From Rhodobacteraceae bacterium UBA7436 (lineage in GTDB: Bacteria; Pseudomonadota; Alphaproteobacteria; Rhodobacterales; Rhodobacteraceae), in contig DLQI01000016.1 in NCBI GenBank assembly GCA_002478745.1, positions 1-22,777 on the forward strand: a DNA stretch of 22,777 nt, given 5' to 3'. The notes below the pieces were generated by a model. The model searched no databases. It was not told the origin of the DNA and worked only from the letters and a program-made list of their open reading frames with translations. Below are positions 6,590 through 15,296 of the stretch, one piece after another; the stretch's first letter is position 1, and every line of letters begins with the position of its first letter. Made by a program: the position numbers and the translations under genes.

Positions 6590-7510
6590 ATGATTGATTT
6601 GGGAATGGCAGCAGCGCCGGCAGCGGATGCTGATCTAATCAAGGACGCAACCGAAGCCACGTTTATGGCGGATGTTATCGAGATGTCGAATACGGTCCCT
6701 GTGATCGTCGATTTTTGGGCACCTTGGTGTGGCCCGTGTAAGACCCTTGGTCCGATGCTGGAAGATGCAGTGCGCGCCGTCAAAGGTGCTGTGAAGATGG
6801 TTAAAGTGAACGCTGACGAATGTCAGGCGTTGACGGGCCAGTTGCAAATTCAATCGCTACCAACAGTTTATGCGTTCTTTGAAGGCAAGCCAGTTGATGG
6901 TTTTCAAGGTGCGGTACCGCAGTCTGAAATCAATGAATTCGTTGCGCGTGTTGTCAAGGCAGGTGGTGGCGAAACGCCAGCTGATACTTTGAACGATGCG
7001 GTTGAAGTGGCCGAAGATATGTTAACTGATGGCGAAGCAGATGATGCGGCGCAAACGTTTAGCGCGATCTTGGGCGAAGATCCAAATCACGCTGGCGCTT
7101 ATGGCGGGTTGGTGCGGTCCCACATTGCGTTGGGTGATTTGGATCAAGCCGAAGCTGTGCTGAACGGTGCCCCTGCAGAGATTTCCGCCAGTCCAGAACT
7201 TGAAGCGGCTTCTGCCCAATTGGAGCTTGCACGCCAAGCTGCGGATGCAGGCCCTGTGGGCGAGTTAACCGCTGCTGTTGAAGCAGATGAGAACAACCAC
7301 CAAGCACGCTTTGATCTGGCGCTTGCGTTACACGCCAATGACGATGCTGAGGGTGCAGTTAGCCAATTGTTGGAATTGTTCCGCCGTGATCGCGATTGGA
7401 ACGAGGGCGCGGCCAAGACACAGTTGTTCACAGTGTTTGATGCGCTGAAGGCAAATGACCCGATCGTTTTGAATGGGCGCCGCAAGTTAAGCACATTGAT
7501 ATTTGCCTGA
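6590..7510 (+). CDS. cnoX: Thioredoxin-TPR co-chaperone, CnoX/YbbN family
   Basis: This cytoplasmic protein of 306 residues combines an N-terminal thioredoxin domain (about 20-125) with C-terminal tetratricopeptide-like helices (about 135-306). The redox motif is WCGPC with both cysteines, C47 and C50; the cis-proline loop reads SLPTVYAFF. The Ala-, Glu- and Asp-rich C-terminal half shows the helix pairs AAQTFSAILGEDPNHAGAYGGL and QARFDLALALHANDD. CnoX proteins protect unfolding substrates and hand them to GroEL or DnaK. E. coli CnoX has lost the first cysteine, whereas alphaproteobacterial forms keep an active CxxC, as here, so it may also reduce disulfides. The SD is AAGGA (6578-6582), 7 nt upstream. 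It leads a closely spaced set with the Lon-N and Trm112-like genes. Confidence 0.9.
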   Translation: MIDLGMAAAPAADADLIKDATEATFMADVIEMSNTVPVIVDFWAPWCGPCKTLGPMLEDAVRAVKGAVKMVKVNADECQALTGQLQIQSLPTVYAFFEGKPVDGFQGAVPQSEINEFVARVVKAGGGETPADTLNDAVEVAEDMLTDGEADDAAQTFSAILGEDPNHAGAYGGLVRSHIALGDLDQAEAVLNGAPAEISASPELEAASAQLELARQAADAGPVGELTAAVEADENNHQARFDLALALHANDDAEGAVSQLLELFRRDRDWNEGAAKTQLFTVFDALKANDPIVLNGRRKLSTLIFA

Positions 7511-7537
7511 TACGGTTGTCGGGCTAGGTGGGGTGTT

Positions 7538-8182
7538 ATGATAAAACCTTTTGATCTCCCCGACATTATCCCTGTGTTCCCTTTAGCGGGTGCGCTGCTT
7601 TTGCCGCGTGCACGTTTGCCGTTGAACCTGTTTGAGCCGCGTTACCTCCAGATGTTTGATGATGCCCTTAAAACGGATGATCGATTGATCGGGATGGTTC
7701 AGCCAAACGAGGTTGAAGGCCGTGATGATCTTGGTCTGCATTCGATAGGTTGTGTGGGTCGTATTACGCAGTTCTCAGAGACAGAGGGTGGCAGTTATAT
7801 GATTACGCTTGGGGGCGTGTCGCGCTTTCGGGTGCTCAACGAAGTTGAGGGGTTTACGCCTTATCGCCGCTGCGAAGTCAGTTGGGCAGGGTTTGAGCGC
7901 GATCTTGGAGATGTGGAAAACGACCTGGTTTTTGATCGTCCTGCGTTCCTGAAAAAGCTGAACAAGTTCTTTGAGGCCAAAGGACTATCTGCAGATTGGG
8001 ACACCTTGGATGACGCCGAAGACGAGTTGTTGATCAATTCGCTTTCGATGATGATGGACTTTGACGCAGAAGAAAAACAAGCGTTGCTTGAAGCGCCTTG
8101 CCTAAGCACGCGTCGCGAGACACTTGTGACCCTAATTGAATACACCCTGCGCGGTGGCCTAGACGGAGATATGATGCAATGA
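7538..8182 (+). CDS. LON peptidase N-terminal (substrate-binding) domain protein
   Basis: The 214-residue protein consists only of the Lon N-terminal substrate-recognition domain: IPVFPLAGALLLPRARLPLNLFEPRYLQM at the start, then DRLIGMVQP, SIGCVGRITQFSETEGGSYMITLGGVSRFRV, and a helical tail. It has no AAA+ or serine-lysine protease domain, as is usual for this stand-alone family, whose function is not firmly established; a role in protein quality control is inferred from the domain. It begins 27 bp after cnoX with a purine-rich SD (GGTGGGG) and its stop overlaps the start of the Trm112-like gene (ATGA), so the three genes are probably one transcript. Confidence 0.9.
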   Translation: MIKPFDLPDIIPVFPLAGALLLPRARLPLNLFEPRYLQMFDDALKTDDRLIGMVQPNEVEGRDDLGLHSIGCVGRITQFSETEGGSYMITLGGVSRFRVLNEVEGFTPYRRCEVSWAGFERDLGDVENDLVFDRPAFLKKLNKFFEAKGLSADWDTLDDAEDELLINSLSMMMDFDAEEKQALLEAPCLSTRRETLVTLIEYTLRGGLDGDMMQ

Positions 8183-8361
8183 GCACTGAAACCAAAGCTG
8201 AGCGTAGCATGTTAGAAGCACTAATTTGCCCGCGTACGCAAACAACATTGCGCTATGATGCTGATGCGCAAGAATTGATTTCAAAAGCTGCAAACCTGGC
8301 GTACCCCATCCGCAATGGCATCCCTGTTATGCTGGTGGATGAAGCGCGCAAGTTAGACTAA
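8179..8361 (+). CDS. Trm112-like / UPF0434 small protein
   Basis: This 60-residue protein matches the bacterial Trm112-like family (YcaR type): LEALICPRTQTTLRYD, then LAYPIRNGIPVMLVDEARKL. Eukaryotic Trm112 activates several methyltransferases; for bacterial members such a helper role is proposed rather than proven. The usual second cysteine of the CPxC knuckle is replaced (CPRT), so zinc binding is doubtful. The start overlaps the stop of the Lon-N gene in ATGA, which suggests coupled translation. Its stop codon directly abuts the stop codon of the convergent ubiH-like gene, with no spacer. Confidence 0.88.
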   Translation: MSTETKAERSMLEALICPRTQTTLRYDADAQELISKAANLAYPIRNGIPVMLVDEARKLD

Positions 8362-9576
8362 CTAACGCATCAGATCAGGTAGATCGCCACTTAATCCTGC
8401 AGCTTCGCGCATAAACCCGCGTCGCAGGCTTGGCATTTTATTTATCAACCCCATTCCCAGATCACGGCTCAAACGCAGAAGCGGATTGTTGTTTGAAAAC
8501 AGTTTGTTAAATGTATCTGTTGCCAGCGCAAGCGCGGTGTTGTCGAACCTGCGCCATTCTTCATACCGCTTGAGAACCGCAAGGCTGCCGTAGTCTTCAC
8601 CACGGTTTTGCGCCTCTGTAATGATCTGAACCAATGCCGCGATGTCGCGCATCCCTGCGTTCAATCCTTGGCCGGCAATCGGGTGCAGGCCGTGGGCTGC
8701 ATCACCTACGAGGGCCGTGCGATCTGCAACCAGTTGTTCTGTCATTGAAAGCGAGAGCGGGTAGGAATAGCGCGTACCAGTGAGTGAAATTTCACCCAAG
8801 AAATTGCCAAATCGCGGACGCAACATGGTTAGATAATCTTCGTCATTGAGCGCGTTAAAAGCGGTGGCATTCGCAGCACTCTCGCTCCAAACGATGGAAC
8901 TGCGATTGCCAGTCAGGGGCAGGATCGCAAGTGGACCCGTTGGCATAAAGAACTGGTGTGCGATGCCGCCGTGTGGTTTTTCATGTTCGATGGCGCAGAC
9001 CAATGCGGTTTGGCCATATCCCCAACCGATGCGTTTGATTCCAGCGCGTGTTGCCGTGCCGCTGCCGCGGCCATCGCAGCCGATTAGACTGCGGGAGGTC
9101 AGTGTTTTCCCGCTCTCAAGAGTGACAGTGACGCCAGCACCCTCAACGACTTGGTTGGTGACGGTTTGCCCCTCAAAGTGCTTGATCAATGGATTTTCGG
9201 CCATTGCTTCCAACAAGGAGCGGCGCAGGTGCCGGTCTTGGACCATATAACCCATTGGGCCGTCCTCAATCTCTGCATGATCAAAGTGCATGAAGAAAGG
9301 GGAGGGGCCTTCGCCCGCGCGTCCATCGGTGACTTTGATCTCTAACATCGGTTGGGCATCGTCGCTAAGCGCATCCCAAAGGCCGATGCTTTTCAACAGA
9401 CGTTGTGAAGTTAATGCGACAGCGTAGGACCGCCCGTCAAAGGCAGCGTTCTTGCGCACCTTAGTCGTTAGCGCGTCAATCACGGTTGTGGTGATCCCTG
9501 CGCGTGCAAGAGCGATGGCCAAGATGGGGCCATTCAGCCCGCCACCCACGATGGTTATGTCTGTGTCAAATTTCAT
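8362..9576 (-). CDS. ubiH: FAD-dependent hydroxylase, UbiH/UbiF/COQ6 family
   Basis: This is a flavin monooxygenase of about 404 residues of the type that hydroxylates the aromatic ring in ubiquinone synthesis. It has the dinucleotide fold ITIVGGGLNGPILAIALARAG (GxGxxG at 11-16), SLIGCDGRGSGTATRAGI (the DG motif) and ALVGDAAHGLHPIAGQGLNAGMRD, which binds the FAD ribityl chain and is diagnostic for the family. Which ring position it acts on cannot be read from the sequence; UbiH, UbiF and UbiL paralogues look alike. The frame extends far upstream, but ATG 9576 (MKFDTDITIVGGG) gives the family N-terminus; neither it nor ATG 9612 has a good SD. It is divergent from the amidase across 86 bp. Confidence 0.88.
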   Translation of the reverse strand: MKFDTDITIVGGGLNGPILAIALARAGITTTVIDALTTKVRKNAAFDGRSYAVALTSQRLLKSIGLWDALSDDAQPMLEIKVTDGRAGEGPSPFFMHFDHAEIEDGPMGYMVQDRHLRRSLLEAMAENPLIKHFEGQTVTNQVVEGAGVTVTLESGKTLTSRSLIGCDGRGSGTATRAGIKRIGWGYGQTALVCAIEHEKPHGGIAHQFFMPTGPLAILPLTGNRSSIVWSESAANATAFNALNDEDYLTMLRPRFGNFLGEISLTGTRYSYPLSLSMTEQLVADRTALVGDAAHGLHPIAGQGLNAGMRDIAALVQIITEAQNRGEDYGSLAVLKRYEEWRRFDNTALALATDTFNKLFSNNNPLLRLSRDLGMGLINKMPSLRRGFMREAAGLSGDLPDLMR

Positions 9577-9662
9577 AGTTGTAGATATGGGGAGCAGACG
9601 GGGATTGTCCATGCGTGGTTGCGTCGCTACCCTTCGATTAAATGGTTTGCAGGAGCGGTAAT

Positions 9663-10991
9663 ATGAATGACTGGCTAACAATGACGGCGTGTGATTTGGG
9701 ACGTGGTATTGGGGCAGGGGAGATTGATCCCGTTGCTCTGACCCAAACCTATTTGGATGCAATCGCCGATCATCAGTTTTCGGACCAGATTTATGCACGG
9801 GTTACGTCAGCACGTGCATTGTCAGAGGCGACAGCCGCGGCTGGACGGGCAAAGTCAGGGCATCGTTTGTCCCTGCTAGACGGTGTTCCGATCAGTTGGA
9901 AAGACTTGTTTGATACAGCAGGTGTTGGGACCGAAGCAGGGTCGAAACTGTTAAGTGGCCGTGTCCCAGAAGTTGATGCCGTCGTATTAGCGTATGCCAC
10001 CGCTATGGGATTGGTTTGTTTGGGTAAAACCCACATGAGCGAATTGGCGTTTTCAGGGTTGGGTTATAATCCCTCGACTGAAACGCCCCCTTGTGTGAAT
10101 GATCTGGACGCGGTTCCTGGTGGATCCTCATCTGGTGCTGGCACGTCGGTTGCGTTCAATCTGGCGGCTGCTGGCATAGGGTCTGACACAGGTGGTTCTG
10201 TCCGTATTCCTGCCGCGTGGAATGATCTGGTTGGATTGAAAACCACAGCGGGACGGCTGTCATTAAAGGGTGTCGTTCCGTTGTCAGTGAAGTTTGACAC
10301 GGTTGGCCCTTTGACACGATCTGTTGAGGATGCAGCAGAGTTGTTTGCAGTGATGGACGGCAGTAAGGCCCCTGATTTGCGCGGCGCAACCTTAAAGGGT
10401 CGCAAGTTTGCGATTGTGCGCACGACCTTGATGGATGATTTGCGTGATGCACCAAAAGCAGCGTTCGAAAGCGCGGTTCAGCGCATGCAAGCCGGCGGTG
10501 CGGTGATTGAGTATATCGACGTGCCAGCGGTTCAAGATTCCTTAAACCTATCTACGATTTTGATGACCTCGCAGGCCTATGGTCAGTGGAAAGATGTTAT
10601 CGAGGAGAATCCAGATGTAATGTACCCGGAAATCCTAAAGCGGTTCCGTTTGGGTGCGGAACATAGTGCTGCAGATTATGTAGCTGCGGTGAATAAACTG
10701 GAGGAAGTGCGGGCTGCATATAATGCTGCAACTGCAGGATATGACGCAGTGCTTGCACCAACATCAGCAATTATGCCCCCGAATTTGGATCGTTTGAATG
10801 CTGAAGAAGACTATTACGTCACTGAAAATCTGCTGTCCCTGCGTAATACACGCGTTGGAAACTTGTTAGGATTGTGTGGTTTGACCCTTCCAACAGGTGT
10901 GCCAAGTTGCGGAATTATGTTCCTTTGTGCGCCCGATACAGAAGCAAAATTGCTTCGAATTGGGGCGGCAGCAGAGGCGGCATTGTCCTGA
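9663..10991 (+). CDS. Amidase (amidase signature family)
   Basis: The 442-residue enzyme hydrolyses a carboxylic amide. The Ser-cisSer-Lys triad is complete: K80 in VPISWKDLFDTAG, S155 in PGGSSSGAG and the nucleophile S179 in GSDTGGSVRIPAAW. LGKTHMSELAFSG and GLKTTAGRLSLKGVVPLS are also typical. It resembles GatA, but the context has no gatB or gatC, so a small-molecule amidase is more likely; the substrate is unknown. ATG 9663 is chosen because AGGAG (9651-9655) lies 7 nt upstream; the frame is open to 9642 with only a GTG-type alternative. A 129-bp gap without a clear terminator separates it from the aminotransferase. Confidence 0.92.
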   Translation: MNDWLTMTACDLGRGIGAGEIDPVALTQTYLDAIADHQFSDQIYARVTSARALSEATAAAGRAKSGHRLSLLDGVPISWKDLFDTAGVGTEAGSKLLSGRVPEVDAVVLAYATAMGLVCLGKTHMSELAFSGLGYNPSTETPPCVNDLDAVPGGSSSGAGTSVAFNLAAAGIGSDTGGSVRIPAAWNDLVGLKTTAGRLSLKGVVPLSVKFDTVGPLTRSVEDAAELFAVMDGSKAPDLRGATLKGRKFAIVRTTLMDDLRDAPKAAFESAVQRMQAGGAVIEYIDVPAVQDSLNLSTILMTSQAYGQWKDVIEENPDVMYPEILKRFRLGAEHSAADYVAAVNKLEEVRAAYNAATAGYDAVLAPTSAIMPPNLDRLNAEEDYYVTENLLSLRNTRVGNLLGLCGLTLPTGVPSCGIMFLCAPDTEAKLLRIGAAAEAALS

Positions 10992-11120
10992 TTTCAAAAT
11001 AGGGATGACTCAAAAGCCACATAACGCTGCCTAGGTCTTTGTTTTTCTGGACGAAAGCCGTTCTGTTGGGTAGTTTGGAAGAAACGGGACGATAATGATC
11101 CCGATCCTGAGGCAGTTTTG

Positions 11121-12305
11121 ATGAAGTTTCCCGAGCGGTTTTCGAACCTTCCGGCTTATGCGTTCCCACGTTTGCGTGCGTTATTAGACGTACACGAAGC
11201 GGGGGGCGACGTAGTCCACATGACGATTGGTGAACCCAAGCACGCGTTTCCAGCGTGGGTGACAGACGTGATTTCTGAACACGCCGCTGGGTTTAATCGG
11301 TATCCACCGAACGAGGGCGCGATTGAATTGCGCCAAGCCTTTTGTGATTGGGCGCAACGCCGTTACGGTGTGACCCTTGATCCAGAGACAAATGTGATGC
11401 CTGTGAATGGCACGCGCGAAGGTTTGTACAACGCCCCGATGGCATTGTGCCCTGAAACCAAGAACGGTCAGCGTCCTGTTGTTCTGATGCCGAACCCGTT
11501 TTATCAAGTTTATATGCTTGCCAGCATTTCATCGGGTGCAGACCCAATTTTTGTCGATGCCACGGCTAAGACCAATCACCTACCAGATTACGCAAGCCAA
11601 CCGGTTGAGATTTTGGATCGCACGGTTGCTGTCTATATCTGTTCCCCCGCCAACCCTCAGGGTGCAGTTGCGGATCGGGCGTATTGGACGGAATTGCTGA
11701 CATTGGCAGAAAAACACGATTTCCGGATTTTTGCGGATGAATGTTATTCCGAGATATATAGAGACACGCCACCTACTGGCGCATTGGAAGTGGCAGCAGA
11801 GATGGGCGCCGATCCCGAACGGGTCGTTGCGTTCCACTCGCTGTCCAAACGTTCAAACCTACCGGGTTTGCGCTCAGGCTTTGTGACCGGCGGTCCAAAG
11901 ACGATGGATGAGATCCGTCAATTGCGCACTTATGCTGGTACACCATTGCCACTGCCTTTGCAGATGGCAGCGGCGGCGGTTTGGAACGACGAAGAGCATG
12001 TGATTGAAAACCGTGCGCTGTATCAAGAAAAGTTTGCGATTGTGGACAGCATCCTTGGTGACGTGCCGGGATACGTAAGCCCAGAGGCTGGGTTCTTTTT
12101 GTGGCTGCCAGTTGAAGACGGCGAAGCGGCTGCATTGAAGTTATGGAAAGAGACAGGCGTGCGTGTGCTGCCTGGTGCGTATTTGGCGCAAGACGTTGAC
12201 GGGGTTAACCCCGGTACAGGATATATTCGGGTCGCTATAGTGGCTCCAAAAGTGGAAATGACACGAGGGATCCAAGCGATCCGCGACTGTCTTTATCCAC
12301 AATAA
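11121..12305 (+). CDS. Class I/II PLP aminotransferase, DapC-like
   Basis: The 394-residue protein is a fold-type I aminotransferase. Key features are NRYPPNEGAIELRQAF, the PLP-contacting SPANPQG (N178), FADECYSEIY (D206, Y209), SLSKRSNLPGLRSGF with the Schiff-base lysine K243, and the carboxylate-binding arginine in YIRVAIV near the end. The close variant with SKRSNLPGLRSGF and GFFLWLP is typical of proteins annotated as succinyldiaminopimelate transaminase (lysine and peptidoglycan precursor synthesis), but substrate specificity in this family is not reliable from sequence. ATG 11121 has GAGG 8 nt upstream; a TTG directly before it is less likely. The gene ends 20 bp before ftsK, so the two are probably cotranscribed. 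Confidence 0.9.
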   Translation: MKFPERFSNLPAYAFPRLRALLDVHEAGGDVVHMTIGEPKHAFPAWVTDVISEHAAGFNRYPPNEGAIELRQAFCDWAQRRYGVTLDPETNVMPVNGTREGLYNAPMALCPETKNGQRPVVLMPNPFYQVYMLASISSGADPIFVDATAKTNHLPDYASQPVEILDRTVAVYICSPANPQGAVADRAYWTELLTLAEKHDFRIFADECYSEIYRDTPPTGALEVAAEMGADPERVVAFHSLSKRSNLPGLRSGFVTGGPKTMDEIRQLRTYAGTPLPLPLQMAAAAVWNDEEHVIENRALYQEKFAIVDSILGDVPGYVSPEAGFFLWLPVEDGEAAALKLWKETGVRVLPGAYLAQDVDGVNPGTGYIRVAIVAPKVEMTRGIQAIRDCLYPQ

Positions 12306-12325
12306 AAATTAGGCGAGGTAGTAAC

Positions 12326-15289
12326 ATGGCATATCAGACACGCGGGCGCGATCCATTGCTAGACAGCAACATGGCCGAAGCCATCGAGAAACGCGGCAAG
12401 GAGCTGATCGGCATTGCGTTAATCATCGTTGGCTTGATGGCCGCGGCGATGATTTTTAGCTATACGCCGGATGATCCAAATTGGATGGTTTCTACCGACG
12501 CGCAGGTTCAAAATTGGTTGGGCCGTTCTGGTGCATCTATTGCTGCTCCGTTGTTTATGATTGTTGGATTGGGTGCGTGGGCTGTTGCTGCAGTATTGCT
12601 GGCATGGGGTGTACGTTTTGCCATGCATTTTGGTCAAGAACGCGCAGTGGGTCGGTTGATTTTTGCGCCAATTGCAGTCGCATTAGTGTCTATTTACGGC
12701 GCGACGCTAGAACCCGGTCAAGTTTGGTTGCAAACCCATAGCTTTGGTTTGGGCGGCTTGTTTGGTGACACTGTCATGGGCGCGGTTTTGACTGTTCTTC
12801 CGTTGGGATCTTCGTTTGCGATCAAGCTGATGTCGTTGATTTTGGGTGTTGGCATCCTTGCCTTTGGTGCGTTTGTATTGGGGTTCACTAAACCTGAATT
12901 GATGCGCACGGGTCGCTTTTTGATGATCGGTCTGATCATGCTTTATGCCGCCTTTATGGCGTTGCTGGGCAAAGGCGCAAACTCTGCGGTTCTCGCTGCA
13001 CGTGACATGCAGGCGCGCAATGCTGATCGCAAAGAACGCCAACGCATTGAAGCGGATGAAGCCGCTGCATATCAAGCAGCCGTTGCGGCGGTTCCAGCCG
13101 CGCATACTTATGCTGATCCCTATGCTGAACAAGCACCAGAACCAATGCATCACGCGCCAGCCACTTATGTGGAGCCTGAGGTTAAGACAGGTTTGCTTGC
13201 CCGTATGCCCTCTTTGATCAAACGTGCAGAACCTGTTGTGCAGGAGATGCCTGAGTCAGAATTGATTGAGACGTTCAACAACGGCAACTATGTAGATGCG
13301 CCTGACGATGACCGTATCAAGGCGAAAATTGCTGGCGTTATTCAGTCCCGCGTTCGCTCGAACCCATCTATTCAAATCGAGTCGGTGGCACCGTTAACGA
13401 AGGGCCGTGGCCGTGGACCCGACCCATTGGTTTTGAACACTGAGCCAGCGCCGGACCAGCCTGCGCCAGAACAAAATATATTTGTTGATCAATTTGATTT
13501 GCCAGCAGAGCCACCAATGACAACACCTGCTGCTGCGATTTCTTCGCTGCGTCTTGAACCACCATTGGTCGCTCCTGCGCCCGTTGCTCCCGGAATTGAA
13601 ACCGCTGCAAGAACACAAGCGGCTGCTCCAACTCCACAAGTGGCAGCGCAACCGATGTCGATCCCAGTGCCGGAACCACGTAAAGTGGTACAACAACCTA
13701 TCCGCAAAGCCGTTCAGCCCAGTGCTCGTGCGAAAGCCGAAGCGCAACCTAGTCTGTCGTTTGAAGACAAACGCCCAGCATTCGAATTGCCGCCGCTGAG
13801 CTTGTTGGAAAGTGCTGATGATGTTCAGCACCAGCATCTGAGTGATGAAGCGTTGGAAGAAAACGCACGTATGCTAGAGAACGTGTTGGATGATTACGGC
13901 GTTAAAGGCGAGATCGTTTCTGTGCGCCCTGGTCCTGTTGTTACCATGTATGAGCTTGAGCCTGCACCCGGTTTGAAAGCCAGCCGTGTTATTGGTTTGG
14001 CCGATGATATCGCCCGCTCAATGGCCGCCCTTTCGGCGCGTGTTTCTACGGTTCCAGGTCGTTCTGTGATCGGTATCGAATTGCCGAATGAGCACCGCGA
14101 AAAAGTTGTATTGCGCGAGATTTTGTCGAGCCGTGATTTTGGGGACAGCAACATGCGTCTTCCCCTTGCTTTGGGTAAAGACATTGGTGGCGACAGCATG
14201 GTGGCAAACCTTGCCAAGATGCCTCACCTGCTAATCGCGGGTACGACAGGTTCGGGTAAATCAGTTGCGATCAACACGATGATCTTGTCACTGCTATACA
14301 AGCTGACACCTGAAGAATGTCGTATGATTATGATCGATCCAAAAATGCTGGAATTGTCCGTTTATGACGGCATCCCGCATCTACTGTCCCCAGTTGTAAC
14401 AGATCCTAAAAAGGCTGTTGTGGCTCTAAAGTGGACTGTTGGTGAGATGGAAGAACGCTATCGCAAGATGTCTAAAATGGGCGTTCGTAACATCGAAGGT
14501 TATAATGGTCGTGTGCGTGAAGCATTGGCCAAAGGTGAGTTGTTTAGCCGTACAGTTCAAACGGGTTTTGACGAAGACACCGGCGAGCCGATCTTTGAAA
14601 CAGAAGAGAACACACCAGAGACACTGCCATATATCGTCGTGATTGTAGACGAAATGGCCGACCTTATGATGGTTGCTGGTAAAGAGATCGAAGCCTGCAT
14701 TCAGCGCCTTGCGCAGATGGCGCGTGCTTCTGGCATTCACTTGATTATGGCAACACAGCGTCCGTCTGTGGATGTAATTACAGGTACGATTAAAGCCAAC
14801 TTCCCAACGCGAATTTCGTTCCAAGTGACCTCGAAAATCGACAGCCGTACCATCCTTGGTGAAATGGGTGCTGAACAACTTTTGGGTATGGGTGACATGT
14901 TGTACATGGCTGGTGGTGCAAAGATTACGCGTTGCCACGGCCCGTTTGTGAGCGATGAAGAAGTCGAAGAAATCGTGAACCATCTGAAAGCATTTGGTGC
15001 GCCCGACTATATCACTGGTGTCGTCGAAGGGCCTGATGAAGACAAAGAAAACAGCATTGATGCTGTCCTTGGTTTAGGTGGGAATACTGACGGTGAAGAT
15101 GCGCTGTATGACACAGCTGTTGCCATCGTTGCAAAGGATCGCAAGTGTTCCACCAGCTATATCCAACGTAAGCTTGCGATTGGGTACAACAAGGCGGCGA
15201 GGCTTGTGGAACAGATGGAAGATCAGGGTCTGGTGTCTGCTGCTAATCATGTTGGTAAACGCGAAATCTTGATCCCAGAACATGGCTAA
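12326..15289 (+). CDS. ftsK: DNA translocase FtsK
   Basis: FtsK anchors at the division septum and pumps chromosome ends to the dif site, coordinating resolution by XerCD with cell division. The 987 residues show an N-terminal membrane part with about four to five hydrophobic segments (roughly 30-215), a Pro-, Gln- and Ala-rich linker (about 230-500), and the motor from about 510 (HLSDEALEENARMLENVLDDYGV). Walker A is GTTGSGKS (639-646) and Walker B ends IVVIVDEMADL (D775, E776). The last about 65 residues (DALYDTAVAIVAKDRKCSTSYIQRKLAIGYNKAARLVEQME) are the gamma winged helix that reads KOPS sequences. GAGG lies 7 nt before the ATG. Its 3' end is intact and is followed by a polysaccharide-export gene remnant, not directly by lolA. 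Confidence 0.97.
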   Translation: MAYQTRGRDPLLDSNMAEAIEKRGKELIGIALIIVGLMAAAMIFSYTPDDPNWMVSTDAQVQNWLGRSGASIAAPLFMIVGLGAWAVAAVLLAWGVRFAMHFGQERAVGRLIFAPIAVALVSIYGATLEPGQVWLQTHSFGLGGLFGDTVMGAVLTVLPLGSSFAIKLMSLILGVGILAFGAFVLGFTKPELMRTGRFLMIGLIMLYAAFMALLGKGANSAVLAARDMQARNADRKERQRIEADEAAAYQAAVAAVPAAHTYADPYAEQAPEPMHHAPATYVEPEVKTGLLARMPSLIKRAEPVVQEMPESELIETFNNGNYVDAPDDDRIKAKIAGVIQSRVRSNPSIQIESVAPLTKGRGRGPDPLVLNTEPAPDQPAPEQNIFVDQFDLPAEPPMTTPAAAISSLRLEPPLVAPAPVAPGIETAARTQAAAPTPQVAAQPMSIPVPEPRKVVQQPIRKAVQPSARAKAEAQPSLSFEDKRPAFELPPLSLLESADDVQHQHLSDEALEENARMLENVLDDYGVKGEIVSVRPGPVVTMYELEPAPGLKASRVIGLADDIARSMAALSARVSTVPGRSVIGIELPNEHREKVVLREILSSRDFGDSNMRLPLALGKDIGGDSMVANLAKMPHLLIAGTTGSGKSVAINTMILSLLYKLTPEECRMIMIDPKMLELSVYDGIPHLLSPVVTDPKKAVVALKWTVGEMEERYRKMSKMGVRNIEGYNGRVREALAKGELFSRTVQTGFDEDTGEPIFETEENTPETLPYIVVIVDEMADLMMVAGKEIEACIQRLAQMARASGIHLIMATQRPSVDVITGTIKANFPTRISFQVTSKIDSRTILGEMGAEQLLGMGDMLYMAGGAKITRCHGPFVSDEEVEEIVNHLKAFGAPDYITGVVEGPDEDKENSIDAVLGLGGNTDGEDALYDTAVAIVAKDRKCSTSYIQRKLAIGYNKAARLVEQMEDQGLVSAANHVGKREILIPEHG

Positions 15290-15296
15290 AGACTAA

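Noticed and set aside
9577..9798. Longer N-terminus of the ubiH-like protein
   Set aside because: The extension is low-complexity and overlaps the amidase start; the FAD fold begins properly a few residues after ATG 9576.
9663..10991. GatA subunit of the Glu/Asp-tRNA amidotransferase
   Set aside because: Catalytic motifs are shared by the whole amidase family, and no gatB or gatC is adjacent; a generic amidase is the safer call.
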